Assembly (NCBI GenBank): GCA_021234155.1
Contig: JAJEKV010000046.1
Location: 9,553,012 to 9,617,011 of the forward strand
From: Isoetes taiwanensis
Lineage: Eukaryota > Streptophyta > Lycopodiopsida > Isoetales > Isoetaceae
DNA: 64,000 nucleotides
Reading direction: 5' to 3'
A model generated the notes under the pieces. The model had not been told where the DNA came from. It ran no database searches and saw only the letters and a program-made list of their open reading frames with translations. The stretch's first letter is position 1, and every line of letters begins with the position of its first letter. Below, piece by piece: positions 22,640 to 35,598 of this stretch. The position numbers and the translations under genes were made by a program.

Positions 22640-23990
22640 CTAGGTTCGTGCTCTTGAGCATAATGGTCATCCTCTTAGCATGAATGGTGCGATCTTGGCC
22701 TCCCGGCTTTGGCGCTTCTGGCGAGATCATGCATTGTTGATGTGGTTCAATAGTCGGGCCATCTTGAACTCCTCAATAGACCCTTGATGTAGGCACTCAA
22801 AAAGAGAGTTTCTCGGATCATCGAATTTAATGCGATGTTGGCAATGTCGAATATACAGCAGCTCTCTTTGTCTTTGGGATTTGGCCCATGGCGGACCTTC
22901 TTCGGGGGAATCGGGTCAAGGTGGTGGAGGCTTGATTTTCGACTAATCCAATTTTGCCTTGTCGGATCGTTTGGCGGAGATAAATCTTGCATCTTTGCCT
23001 TCTTCTTCTCGTAGACTCCATATCTTGCTTGAGCTTTAAGTAGCGTCAGCTGATGTTGCCCCTTCTTGGACTGCATTGGATGTGTGGTTGCCGAACGTAG
23101 GGCAGCGTCATTCTTCGCGGGCCTCCTCCTCCTCTTCTTCTTTAGCCTCTTGTTCCCTCCTCTTGTTGTTGTGGTCTTTCCTCCTCGGGCTCATCCTCCT
23201 CCGGTTAAGTCTAGTTGTGGTTCTCTCCTTGCCTGTGTCTCTTCCCTCCTTTTTTCCGCATTGATTTCCTGGGCCTCCCCAGTTCTGTTGTTCTGTTCTT
23301 TGGAGTTGCTTCGTATTCCGAGATTGCTCCCTTCGCTTGCTGCTCACCTACACTTCGGTGTTGGGGTTGCTCTCCTGCTTCCCAGCCCACCTGCACCATT
23401 GCTGGGGTTGTTCCTACTGCCGAGGTTGCTCTTGCTACTCGCTCTTCATCTGCTCTTGTTGGTGTTGGGGTTGCTTCTGTTGCCGAGCTTGCTCTTGCTA
23501 CTTGCCTTCACCTCGAAAGAAGGCGTCCGCGATCTCAATTTCCACGGCCTTGCGATCATTCGCTGAAGTGCTAAGTCGTTGCTCCTCCTCGAAAGTGGAG
23601 CGATTAAATACGAAGAGCTTGAGTGGCCAAGGCTGGCTGTGCGGCCTAGGTCGCAGGGGCCTCACGAATTTGCTTCACGCCGCCCGTGAGTGAGTGCCAG
23701 CGTTCGGTGCAAAAGCTGGAGCCTCCAACCTTCCTAGCTACTTGCTTGGTCCTCCTAACAACTTAGCTTCCCCTGGTGGCCCCTTTGAGCGATCTTGCCC
23801 TATCTTGGCGGCTCCTTTGGATCGATCTCACTATTTGTTGCTCGGGTGGACACTCTTATGGCAGCTTCTGAGATTAGCTTCTACCGGCCTTACAAGGGTA
23901 AAAGGGAGGTTCAAGCTACCATTTGGGAACTTCTAGGGAGTAGAGGTGTTTCCATAGGTTTATTAGCTACTTTTTCTTAAGAGTAAATTT
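22640..23990 (-). pseudogene. gag-like, Gln/Glu-rich remnant
   Basis: Several overlapping minus-strand frames (22747-23076, 23108-23347, 23211-23399) show a Gln-rich segment (QEQ/QPQ runs), a basic Arg/Lys segment and a Glu run (KEEEEEEAREE). The layout after a tRNA primer site is where gag would lie. No CCHC zinc knuckle was found. Frameshifts break it. The Leu/Ser-rich plus-strand ORF at 23066-23566 is the shadow of this composition. Confidence 0.4.
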
Positions 23991-24387
23991 TATTATAACT
24001 ATGGGTTAATAATTAAGGTACTTCCCCTAATCACTTAACTATTTCTCAAAATTTCCTAATTCCTTTTGGGCCAAGTAGTGGTCATTTCCACTTGGCGATT
24101 TCTTTTCAAGCTTTATTTTGAGCGATTTCTCATTCAATTTTTCACTTGAAAAATATGCGGTTCATGAACAACTTGAGCTCAAATTTACTAGAAGCTTTCT
24201 TTTGACTATATTATTTCTACCACTTAGACTATACTTAATCTAATTACGACCCTGCTAATGGGGGAAAAAATTCTCCCATATTTTATGTTCAAGACTGAAA
24301 TTCTCATTCCATTCCATAGCTAGGCCAGTTAGTCTACCTATTCGTGGGGATATGGTCGGTGCTAGCTCTTGGTCAACCAAGAACATT

Positions 24388-24400
24388 GCTCTCGATACCA
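24388..24400 (-). promoter_or_regulatory. tRNA-Met primer binding site
   Basis: The minus strand reads TGGTATCGAGAGCAATG. The canonical initiator tRNA-Met site is TGGTATCAGAGC; this has one extra G at the CAG position. It directly abuts the LTR edge at 24402 with a one-base gap, as expected. Confidence 0.75.
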
Positions 24401-24401
24401 T

Positions 24402-26000
24402 TGTGGACGCTCCTCGCTAAATATACGGTGCCCGCCCGTACACTTTCGGCAAGAAATCCCCGTCGGCTCAACAACCGCGAGGCCCTCCGTCTATCCCAGA
24501 CTGGGAACCTCCGTGCGGGGAAGGGGACACGAAAGGTGTCTTGCAGCCTTCCCTTCCCTATGGGCTCCCTATCACAGCCGGAAGCATAAACACGTCGTAA
24601 CTAGCAATACAATACAATATGCTACCTCGAGGGTAGCTCAACCGCATATCCATAGATGCAAAGAACATAATCATATGCCATAAAACACAAGAGCTCCTAC
24701 CCGTGGCTCGACACATAGGGTAGTCGGCCCGACTAGATAGGCCTCAAGATAGAAGCTGCAGAGTCATAACAATGGCGGGGCTGGCATAAGACAATGGCTA
24801 GGGTTGACCACTCCATCCGCCCCTCCACATGCATACTGTGGATGGGCTCAATCAGGCTCGGCATGACTCTAGCCTTGGGACACGTAATCCCATGGCATCA
24901 CCCATCGGGACTACTCCTGTGTTGCATCTCCACGGGTGGATTGAGGCGGGGAAGGGTTGCATCTCCCCTTCCAGGGGTCTAGAGGCTCCTCGGGCGACTA
25001 GAGAATCGTGGCGACACACACGATTGCGTACGGGTGAACCCCCAAAACAAGAGCCAAGCCGACACTTGCAACTCTTGAGGCGTGGCGACACCATCGCCCC
25101 GGGAGGTGTCGGACCCATGCTCGGCCCACACAGTGGCCAGGCCATAAGCCTAGCCCACTATGGGATCCCCCAGTAGCCCCCCCCTCGGCAGGGGATCCTC
25201 CCTCCGCATTGCCTCTAGCCCCGTTGTGTAGTGCTGAGTCACATCATAGCCTCCATAGCCCGGTGGGTTCCTATGCACAGGCCGCATCTAATAGGAACTA
25301 AGGGATCTACACTAGGAGCATACTACATATGGCTCTAGGTCTCTACCCCCCTTCCCAATACAAGAGGAGCAAACATGATCAACCATCATCACATAGCATC
25401 ATAACATGATAATCATCATAAGAACATCTTAACCTAATCATACATATCTAACTTACAGTTAGGGTTCCTTGATTAGGGTTCAAGATGTTGAATATGGGTT
25501 CTAGGATGGCTCTACTCTAGCTACGAAATACTAACCCATCTGGAGTGCTAACTTCCGGATGGACTACTAAAACACCTGCTCGAAGCACTCCCTCGCAATC
25601 TCGGGCGTCTCCACGATCTTCAAGGTGTTGAGGTAGCTCCCCTCCTGGCGCCGATGCAGCCACGGGAGGCGCCACGCTATCTTTCATTGCCCACGGCCGA
25701 CGGTTCTCGAAAACGGAGTTTGGCGAAAAAAGGTTCAATTGTTGTTGGAGCGAGAAAAAGAGGCCTAGGGTTAGGGTTTAGGCCTTTATAGGTTAGGGTT
25801 CACATGTTATGCCACGTGGCTCCAATAGGGTAAGTCCGTGTGGCGGGTGCCCAATAGGTTAAGGCCACGTGGAAAATGGTCTTAACCTAAGGTTGGCTAA
25901 GTTATATGAATAACTTAGTCATGCTCCCTAGTGCCACAATCTATGGTGTACAAGGCTATGAAAATAGACTTGTATAGTGGCAGGTCGAGGAATATACATT
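24402..26000 (-). repeat. Long LTR (single copy in window, right edge approximate)
   Basis: Starts TGTGGACG next to the primer site. It contains a minus-strand TATA box (CCTATAAAGGCC near 25775-25790) and, upstream of it, two G-box motifs near 25811 and 25869. Short minus-strand frames such as 25517-25738 lie in the putative transcribed part and are not supported as genes. Confidence 0.5.
25775..25880 (-). promoter_or_regulatory. LTR promoter: TATA box and two G-boxes
   Basis: CTATAAAGG on the minus strand, with two copies of GCCACGTGG 25-100 bp upstream (25811 and 25869 in plus coordinates). G-boxes are bound by plant bZIP and bHLH factors, including ABA and light regulators. Confidence 0.5.
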
Positions 26001-26245
26001 ATTCATAAGCGTATATTCCCCGAACATCACATCATCAAGATATTGAGGATGTTGGAAATTTCTTTGTAAAGGTGGGCCCGGCGTGGTTGGGCCATGGATT
26101 CAACCTTACGTACAAACTGTGGAAGTTTCCGTGTGACGGAACCATTGTACCAATTTAGGGGTGTGGGGTTCCCGGTCTTTTTACATGCTGTAGGCGTAGA
26201 GGCCGCCGGGGGCACAGGCGACATGCCACGAAGATAGACTACGTC

Positions 26246-27490
26246 TTGTGTTTGAACGAATGGGCACAATCAGGCCTAGGTCAATCACCATTGACATGGG
26301 CGGGTGTGGACGACGGGCTATCACCGAGGTCGTGTCGAAGACCCACATTGTTGGGCGTGACGGTGAGCATGTATGATGGCGTGCATGATTGTATCGCTAG
26401 ATGGAAAACGACACTCATGGTTTTGCAAAGCGGGTTGCGGGGGCAATGTTCTTGCATGTTGGTTCCATGCAAAGCGTCGCGTGGCAAAATATCCACCGCC
26501 ACGCCTGGTAGGAGGTGCTAAAGAGAGGCGTGGCTGCGACCGCCGAAGTTGATGCCGGAACGAGCGCCACGCTGCATTACCACCAAGCGGTTGGCACAAT
26601 TTCAACTTGTCTACGGACAAAACCACATCATACAAGGGTGAGTGCACAACGGCGTGCGGTTCATACATCGACCACAGGACAAACATCGACCACGGTCGAT
26701 GTAGGTACTTGAATCACAATTGGCTGAATGGGGCAACGTGGGATGGTAAATGGCAAAGACACAAGCGGATGTTCAACCATGCGGATGTCGTCACGACAAA
26801 CTACGTGGAAGCGCACTGGAAAGTTCTGAAGATCCAAACCCTGCAGTGCAAAGTTAATATAAGGATGTACACGCTAGTGTCTCATCTCATAGGCTTTCCG
26901 GATGGGACCTTGTCAGCTGGAGGCACAATCTTGACTCGGTGCGAAGAAAGATGGAGTCTTGGTAAGTCCGCCTTTCGGGTCTAACTCTTTCGTATTTTTT
27001 GTGCTTACGTCCGGTCATGGGCCCGCCGCTTTTTTTTCTATCGGTAGAAAGTTTGGACGCCTATAGCACACGTTCATATCCGAAGAGACATGCGGTGCTC
27101 ACTTTCGCTTATCAATCCTTGGACGATAACCCCAACGCCATTAAGCCTCCTGAAGATGCTACCGACGGCGTCGGGTTATCTATGGCAAGCCGATCATCCG
27201 GGTTTGAGATACACTTTCGGCATATGAGAATGCGATATTGTGATTGCCCATGCCCCATCTTTGTGTGCAAACATCTCATAGCGGGAGACTACTTCCTTAC
27301 CAAAGACCACCCCACGTTGTACAATGAGCTATATCCCAACCGACAATTCATTCGCCCATGCCTCTCGGATCGCCCGCGCACCCGCGACGGCGTCGATGTG
27401 CTAATCCGTTGCTACAATAGTGGGATCGTTGCTCATGGCGAACAACCCGGCGGTCGCGAGGCCACCATGCGAATCGCCGATGCTCTTTGA
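26246..27490 (+). pseudogene. SWIM zinc-finger transposase remnant (MULE-like)
   Basis: The reading shifts between frames. One frame (26607-26984) holds TTNYVEAHWKVLK, resembling the conserved TNNYVESWH..LK segment after the DDE core in SWIM-containing transposases. The next (26999-27490) holds a SWIM finger CDCPCPIFVCKHL (CxC..CxH) at about 27238-27276. The DDE core expected upstream is not readable; 26246-26520 may be its decayed end. An intron or a frameshift could separate the two at about 26960-27030. Other SWIM proteins (FAR1-like) are possible, but the NYVEAHWK segment favours a transposase. Confidence 0.55.
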
Positions 27491-28660
27491 CCCAGTGCGT
27501 GACATGATTTCCAAGGTTGTGGCGGATCCGATTCTATAGAGATGCAAAATTGCCCACGGTTCCACGTCTACCATGGCAGGTAATGCGACGGGGCCCGGCA
27601 GAACATGCCCCGGTGGAGTCGGCGGATGGCGTGTAAGGCCACCGCCGTGTCGAGGACCAACCCCGCGACCTCGCAAGACGGCGAGGGACCACACGGAAGG
27701 CGATGGGGCATCACTCATAATTAGGTTCATTAGGGTCGTAATAGGGTCCACTTTTTTTTTTTGCCGTTACATGTGTGCGCAACTAACACACGCTTACTTT
27801 GATGCAAACAATGGAAGATGGGCACGCCTATAGCGAAGATGGGCTGGGGTTCACGAACCCCCTCTCGGCGGTGGTGATGCCGGAGAAAGCATACATGAAG
27901 TGGTTGAGGTGTACGATTTCAACCCGCGAGGTAGCGGGCGGTTGCTGAAGTGTGAAGAGAGGGCAGCGATAGTCGGCGCCCTAAGAGACAACATTGCAAC
28001 CATGAATCGAGCCGAGATAAGTTGTGAAACTTACCTCGAGAAGCAAGCAAGGATGAGGTGGCTGACGAGAGCAGTGTATGCGAACAAGCCACGAACGAGT
28101 TGAATGGGCTTGTGACGATCAATGAGAGTCGTGGATCGCTTCCCTCGCACTACCGCCGGTCAGGCTCCCAGTCACCGCCCTCCGGTGACCTTCCATGTGT
28201 AATATTACACACAATACTTAAATCTTGTACAAGTGACACTTTATAATTTTGGAGTGGGCGGGTTGTAACTATGTAAACCATTTAACCATTTAAGCAACCT
28301 TTTAGTCAAAAAGCTCAATTAGCACTAACATTTGACACCGAAGAGTCTTTATTTGGTGCCGTCAAGACACCCTACAATAAAGCGGCCCGGACTACTACAG
28401 GGCCACTCACTCCTAAAGCGTCGCGACATCTGGCGGTACCGGTACGAGCCACCTTTAAAAGCGGCACAATTGCGTCGGCACGGTTTGCCACCACGTATCG
28501 CCGACGAGCTGCGGGCATGATGAAGCCAATATGCATGCCGAGGGTGTTGTTGTCGATCCATGCCAGACGCATTAACGCCGTCGCCGCCGAGATCCCAATT
28601 GGATGTACTGGATGGTGCCCCCAATCGCTCAAAGAGCCAAGCCCGTCCGCTATTTGCACA
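27491..28660. other. Stretch without a recognised gene
   Basis: GC-rich with several overlapping short frames on both strands (for example 27573-27833 plus and 28349-28732 minus) but no recognisable domain. It may be part of the flanking decayed transposon genes. Confidence 0.4.
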
Positions 28661-31316
28661 AAGACACTGCCGGGGTGAGATCCGCGACAATGGAGCACAT
28701 GGGCGCATGAGGTGGGCACAAGAAACACTCACGAGCGCTGGGGGAGGTGGAGGCTACTCGAGGCGCCGGGGTGTAGGCGGAGTTGTCGGTACCACCAGCC
28801 CACATGATCGTCATCTCCAAGGCCCCAGGCGGCCAGAAAGTCAGCGGCCGGTGACGAGGGTAACGAGCATCCAATGGCCACTGCATGCCAAAGATGTAAT
28901 ATTTTCAACTCTGCTATGTGCACGTTTAAGCTGGAAATGACCTTTCGAATTGAAACTAAAGCAAAGAACTGCGTACTTATTTTGTGACGATGGGCCATAG
29001 GACCAGACGGAGTGTACCCCAGTCAGGATGCTCAGCAGGAAGAAGGTGGGAGACGCACTCCTCAGGAGACACGTTGTGTGTCTCCGACTGGACGTAATCG
29101 TGATAGACACGAGGGTCCACCATCAACAACTCGCGATGCTCCGCTTCGGGTAGCATGTGTCGCAAGGCGCTGCATACATGGAACTCCAGTGGTTAGATGT
29201 CGACGACGATACATACAAACTAAAACGGACACGTACCTCATCAGCACTCGAATGTGTCCCTCCTCCCACTATCCATCGGGTGTGCAAGCCTCGATGAGGT
29301 CAAGTGTGAGTTGTATGCCGCATGCTGGCCCGGCGCCCTCCTGCAGCACGCTATCCGACACCCTGCTCGCGACCGTGGCAAGATGCTCGGTGATCTACTG
29401 GCCGTAGAAGTGGGTGAACACCCTAACCTCCTCCTAGAAGAGGGACTGAAGCTGCAACCTGGCCGGGATCTGCAAGTGCTCGGGGAACTGTGCCGACCTT
29501 CTGTGGGGCTGGGACCAACCTCGAATGGGTACACACACCAGGTAGCTCCAGATAGTGTGCATGTCAAACTCTCCAAGGTGGTACATGAAGAAACCACGTG
29601 CTCGGTCTCTCATCCATGCCTCAGTTCCCTCGACACTGCGATCAGGCGGAAATGGCGAGGTCAAAGCGTGTGCCATACACTGCAGGTGAGATCACGACAA
29701 TGGAGCACATGGGCGCATGAGGTGGGCACAAGAAACACTCACGAGCGAAGCGTGGGGAGGTGGAGGCGTACTCCCGAGACGCCTGGGCGTGTAGGCAGGT
29801 TGTCGAAGTACCACTAGCCCACATGATCGTCATCTCCAAGGCCCAGGCGGCCGCGCAGGTCCGCGTCTCGTACGAGGGTAACGAGCATCCAATGGCCACT
29901 GCATGCCAAAGATGTAATATTTTCAACTCTGCTATGTGCACGTCAGGGAATAAATTACTAATCGCATATTTCTTATTAGCCAGAGTGACTTTAGCTAAAC
30001 TTGCTCGATATTAGTCCCAAAACTTTCTGTGGTTTAGCTAAACTCTATACATTTTTCCTCTCATACTTTCTAGCATTTAGCTAAACTAACCCAAACATTA
30101 TCCCAAAAATTTCTATGGTGTGGCCAACAGAAAATATTAAACCAAATTACTATACTTTTTTTCAATATATTCCACTTATTTTAGTCATTTTCTTTGTGAA
30201 AACATTCTAAAATAATGCTAACTAGTAAAATTTAGGACTCAAATTAATTCATAATGCTAGAAACCAAACTACTAGTCATATATTTCATATAAACTAGAAT
30301 GATGTTAGCTAAACTAGCTCGAAATTCATTCTAAAAGTTTCTATGGTTTAGCTAAACACTACAAAATTTCACGTTGTTACTTTCTAGCGTTTGGCTAAAG
30401 AGCTCCAGGGTTGGTGCAGTCCCGAAAAAAGTTAAGCTAAAATTATTATTTTTTTTCCAATTTTTTCCATTTACTTTAGCCAATTTTTTTTGAAAATGTG
30501 CTAAAAAATCGCCAAATAGCTAAGTTTAGCCCTTAAATTATTCCATGGTGCACGTTTAAGCTGGAAATGACCTTTCGAATTGAAACTAAAGCAAAGAACT
30601 GCGTACTTATTTTGTGACGATGGGCCATAGGACTAGACGGAGTGTACCCCAGTCAGGATGCTCAGCAAAAAGAAGGTGGGAGACGCACTCCTCAGGAGAC
30701 ACGTTGTGTGTCTCCGACTGGACGTAATCGTGATAGACACGAGGGTCCACCATCAACAACTTCGCGATGCTCCGCGGGTAGCATGTCGCGTGGGCATTTG
30801 CATACATGGAACTCCGGTGGTTAGATGTCGGACGGCGATACATACAAACTAAAAGCGGACCGCGTGCCTCATCGGCACTTTCGAATGTGTCCCTCCTCCC
30901 ACTATCCGCCGGGTGTGCAAGCCTCGATGAGGTCAAGTGTGAGTTGTATCTTCGCATCTTGGCGGCCCTCTGCAAAGACGCTATCCGGCGCCCTGCTTTC
31001 GCGGCCAGGTGGCAAGATGCTCGGTGATCATCGCCGTAGAAGTGGGTGAACACCTAACCTCCTCGAGGAAGAGGGACTGAAGCCGCAACTTTGGCGGGAT
31101 CCGCAAGTGCGAGGAACTGTCGGAGCCAACCGTGGGGGGCGGGACCAACCTCGAATGGGTACACACACCAGGTAGCTCCAGATAGTGTGCCTGTCAAACT
31201 CTCCAAGGTGGTACATGAAGAAACCACGTGCTCGGTCTCTCATCCATGCCTCAGTTCCCTCGACACTGCGATCAGGCGGAAATGGCGAGGTCAAAGCGTG
31301 TGCCATACATGCCTCG
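28661..31316. repeat. ~1.0 kb tandem duplication, second copy split by a MITE
   Basis: Block A (28661-28927) recurs at 29684-29943, and block B (about 28917-29683) recurs at 30548-31316. The order A-B-A'-[MITE]-B' shows one tandem duplication followed by insertion of the element at 29944-30547. Block B is the 3' part of the minus-strand gene remnant that continues to 32121. Confidence 0.85.
29944..30547. mobile_element. hAT-like MITE, copy 1
   Basis: 604 bp flanked by the perfect 8-bp target duplication GTGCACGT (29936-29943 and 30548-30555). Terminal inverted repeats: CAGGGAATAAATTA at the left and, reversed, CATGGAATAATTTA at the right. AT-rich, no ORF. At least five subterminal copies of the palindromic TTTAGCTAAA/TAGCTAAAC motif. 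An 8-bp target duplication is characteristic of hAT transposons, so this is a non-autonomous hAT-like element. The uninterrupted sequence at 28910-28940 shows the empty site. Confidence 0.92.
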
Positions 31317-32121
31317 CCATTGCGGTCCCTCACAATGTCGTCGAAGACTTGGCGGCCCCTGGGCGGGTCAGCCCTGTCACCGCGCAAGCGCCCTATGGAA
31401 GGAGGGGTGGCCATATAGAGATCAACCCGGCCCGGACTGTCCCATGAGAGGAGCCTCGTCCCATTTCGACCGAACCTGGTCCATGTCTTTTGCAATTCAT
31501 AATCCTCTCGGGCGAAGGAGGGATCAGGGGAGTGTGGGCCACGCCCATTTCTGGCCGGTGGCGAAGATGGACCCCCATCATAACATGGCTGAGACTCCTG
31601 TATCCTGAGGAGCTTAGCAAATGGCCACCCATCCTCTGTGCAATGGCCCAGTCATTGAGAAGAGCATGTGCGGTCCAGTCTTCCTGCCGGACGCCACCTG
31701 TGCCACTAGCTCTGGCTCTAATGCAACCTTCATAAAAGGGCTGCATCCTCTCGCGCTCCCGCCTGTGCTGTGTGCTGGCCTCGTGGAACATGGCGTCCGG
31801 ACCCTCTGGAAAGGCATCCAAGGCGGCCTCTGGGGTTAGGACATGCTGTAGGCGCATTGTTGTTGCGCCTTGCCTCCTCGCTTCTCTGTGTCTGGCGGCA
31901 GCCTCCAACATACGTGCGGCTTTGGCAGGATCTTCTCGTCGTCGAGCTGCCCTCTCCCGCTCGGACTCCAGTCTATCTGCAATTCGCGGTGTCGCGGACC
32001 GTGGACCGGAATGTCTGTCGGTGGGCCACCATAGATCTGGGTGGTGGCTCTGGTGGTGGCCCCATGCTCCGTCACGCGTCAGACCCAGAAATCCAGGGTC
32101 ACGACGTATCCACGTCGACAC
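31028..32121 (-). pseudogene. Unrecognised Arg-rich gene remnant
   Basis: Two minus-strand frames join near 31393-31495. The upstream 242-residue part (32121-31393) has an Arg/Glu/Ala-rich probable coiled coil (ESERERAARRREDPAKAARM). The downstream part (31495-31028) has a Trp/Arg-rich segment (GTEAWMRDRARGFFMYHLGE) that is repeated in block B at 29434-29676. I recognise no family. Presence beside a SWIM transposase remnant suggests a second transposon gene, but this is inference. Confidence 0.4.
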
Positions 32122-33774
32122 ATAGTGAGTGCGACCATGTGCGGTGCAAATCCACCGGGCTGGGTAAGCGGTAGGGCCCCGCCGCTTTCAACCGTCGTCA
32201 CCCTTCTTACAAGGCACCAAATGCCGCGGGTATTCCCTGCAACAAAACAAATACGATTAATGAGCACACACAATGAGACCTAGCTGGTTAAGACAATGGG
32301 AGTTGGCGTACCATTCGGCGATCTTTGCCGATCGTCTAGGAAGACCGGCGCCGCTCTGTGAGCCAAGCGGCGAGGGGACGCTCCTCCATGCCAAGCGGTG
32401 GAACTGCATCGATCCGAGTAAGACATGGTTGCCGACGGTCTCGAATAGATATCGAGTTATAGGTGAACATGAACACATGCCACATTTTAATGTCGAAGTG
32501 ACTAGGATGAAGGCTATAAAAGACTAAGAAAAGATATATGTTTGCATCGGCCACGATAACAACCTATTGAAAGGTATTGGGCATTGGGCAATACCTGAGT
32601 ACAAACCTATTGAAGCATTGGGCATTACTACATTTTGTAGCATTGTTGGAGTTTCTAGTTCCATATTGTATATTTGGACTTGAAATTAAATTATTAACTC
32701 TTTACTTGCTCTCTCTCAATTTTTTCCTATTATAATTTTGAGATGCCATGGAAGGCACAAACACCAATCTCATTTTAGTGGCAAATGCTTCAGATTATTT
32801 TGTAGACTAGGTGTCCCCACTTCTTTTATGTCCCCACTTGGGTTTTGTATAAGATCTAAGTTATGCAAAATATCATATAAAACTTGGATAGTGATGAGGT
32901 CTACACTAGTGTAATATGTGGAATAGAGAAGGTGAAATTCAAAGTCCTTATATCATTTGCAAAGAAAATACTCTACCACATATTATCATTCAATTTGCCA
33001 TATACTAGGGGGAAGTCCATATTGTTATGCACTTGGTTTAAAAGGTGTATATGATAAATCATCACATACAATATCTCATTCCCGCATAAGGGATGCAACA
33101 TCTCATCTATTGAATCTATTATCTATTCAATATGTTTCTCCAATTGATTAAATATTTTCTACCTCATGCATTTTATTAGTCGCACAATGCCTCCTTAACA
33201 TAGCCATGTCCTAATAAGCTTCTCAAAGCCCTTATTCCTATGGAAAAGTAGCATTCAACAGTAGTACATCATATGATTTCCTTAGCTTTTGGTACATTTT
33301 ATCATTAGTTTGATGTTGTCAGCTATGTTGCCGATCGACTGGGTTCGCCAGAGCGAACCGGTGGGGGTTAGGTACTGCACCGGCAGCGTGAATCTGACCT
33401 TGGCATTTTTGACCTCCATCTTCTCCTTTTCATTGGCCATAACCTCACCTTTGACTACTTCACCCTCATTTTGCTCGATTTATGTTGATTCCCGTTAACC
33501 TTAATCTCAATTCTCCCTCTTAACCTTGCTCTTGTTTGTGCTAACATGTCTACTTCTTCCTGTCATGGCTTTAGGCATGTGGTATTCTTTTTCTTATGAC
33601 ATCAACACCCATGTCTACGCTGCTAACTTGCGCCCGACCTACACTTCCTTTTTTGACTTTCCTCTTGATTTGTTTGACATATATCGCCACTTCTACTTCA
33701 ATCTCCTCCCTATTTCATCGCACACTTTGGGAGTTCTTGGGGGGTTCCACAGGATGCTGCGTGCGCTCACGGTC
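32122..33774. other. Unannotated stretch
   Basis: AT-rich from about 32530, with only short frames. A small perfect hairpin GGTTCGC/GCGAACC lies near 33343-33360. No gene recognised. Confidence 0.45.
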
Positions 33775-33782
33775 GCTGGCGC

Positions 33783-34438
33783 CATGGAATAAAATAACGG
33801 CCAAGGTTAGCCAAATGGCTATTTTGCAGTAGTGTTGCCAAGAAAAACGGCTAAAGTAAATGGAAAAACTACCCAAAAAAAAGAAAATTTTAGCCCAATT
33901 TTTTTGCTGCCCAAGTGAGTTTTTAGATTGAATAGCCAAACCTTTACCTCGGACATATTCATCAGGACATCAATTAGCTAAACCTAAGATAGAATGGGCT
34001 TGGAAAATGGATAGATTAGCTCAAAATTCAACACCAATGTATGTACTAACTTTAAGAAATTTCAAATAGGGTTTATATTTTTATTTTTTTTCCACTTTCT
34101 TTCTTGTTCCAAGTACAAAGTTGAAGCATTAGAGGAAAAGGAACAATGTAGTCCCTTTTTTAGGTTTTTGAACATGTTCATGTATGTTTGTGCGTTGATT
34201 TATGTATTTACAATAAATTCAATGTCTTTGCCAGAGTGCTTGGATTTTTTTAAATTACTATAGCGTGATGGCTAATATTTGCCTTTCCATTTTGTGAAAG
34301 TTTAGCCAAAAGCAAGCGTGATGGAGAAAAACCATTTAGTTTAGCCAAGTGTTAGAAACTTCTAGCCCCAATTTGAAGGTAGTTTAGCTAAACCTATTTT
34401 GGCTACATTAAAATATAGGAGTAGTAATTTATTCCATG
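33783..34438. mobile_element. hAT-like MITE, copy 2
   Basis: 656 bp flanked by the perfect 8-bp target duplication GCTGGCGC (33775-33782 and 34439-34446). Ends CATGGAATAAAATAA and, reversed, CATGGAATAAATTACTAC, so it belongs to the same family as 29944-30547. No ORF. Internal TTTAGCTAAAC motifs again near the right end. Confidence 0.92.
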
Positions 34439-34509
34439 GCTGGCGCTCCTCTTCTTCTCACCCTCGCTACGTGCTTCGTGACCCAACTCCACGCTTGGAG
34501 GTTTCGCGG

Positions 34510-35349
<840 letters not shown>

Positions 35350-35590
35350 TTGTCTTCCGCCCGCTGGGTGACGCTTTTTCTCCACCCTCCGGGTGATGCT
35401 GTTTATTTCCCCCTCGAGGGTGACACATATTTCTTTTTACATGATTGTTATCCACCCGTTGGGTGACACTTCTCCACCCTTTGGGTGATGCTATCTCCAC
35501 CTGCGGGTGATGCTGTTTATTTCCACCTCGAGGGTGACGCATATTTCTTTTTACGTAATTGTTTTCCACCCGTTGGGTGATGCTCTCTTT
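35350..35590. repeat. GC-dyad minisatellite
   Basis: Repeated units of the form CCACCCGTTGGGTGATGC with variants, alternating with TATTTCCACCTCGAGGGTGA spacers. Each unit is a short imperfect palindrome (CACCC..GGGTG). It abuts the LTR retrotransposon insertion site. Confidence 0.8.
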
Positions 35591-35598
35591 TTTTCTGC

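Larger units (their letters stand above)
22620..26000 (-). mobile_element. 5' part of a minus-strand LTR retrotransposon
   Basis: A tRNA-Met-type primer site at 24388-24400, read on the minus strand, places a 5' LTR to its right (from 24402) and the internal region to its left. A minus-strand gag-like region lies at about 22640-23990. No protease, RT or second LTR is in the window; the internal part is cut near 22.6 kb, close to the (TA)n tract. The right LTR edge is uncertain. Confidence 0.55.

Noticed and set aside
23066-23566. 166-codon Leu-rich plus-strand ORF resembling a membrane protein
   Set aside because: It is opposite the Gln/Glu/Arg-rich gag-like region of a minus-strand retroelement; Leu/Ser richness is the expected antisense shadow.
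25740-25800. Telomere-like AGGGTTTAGG repeat
   Set aside because: Only two or three degenerate units within the LTR; not a telomeric array.
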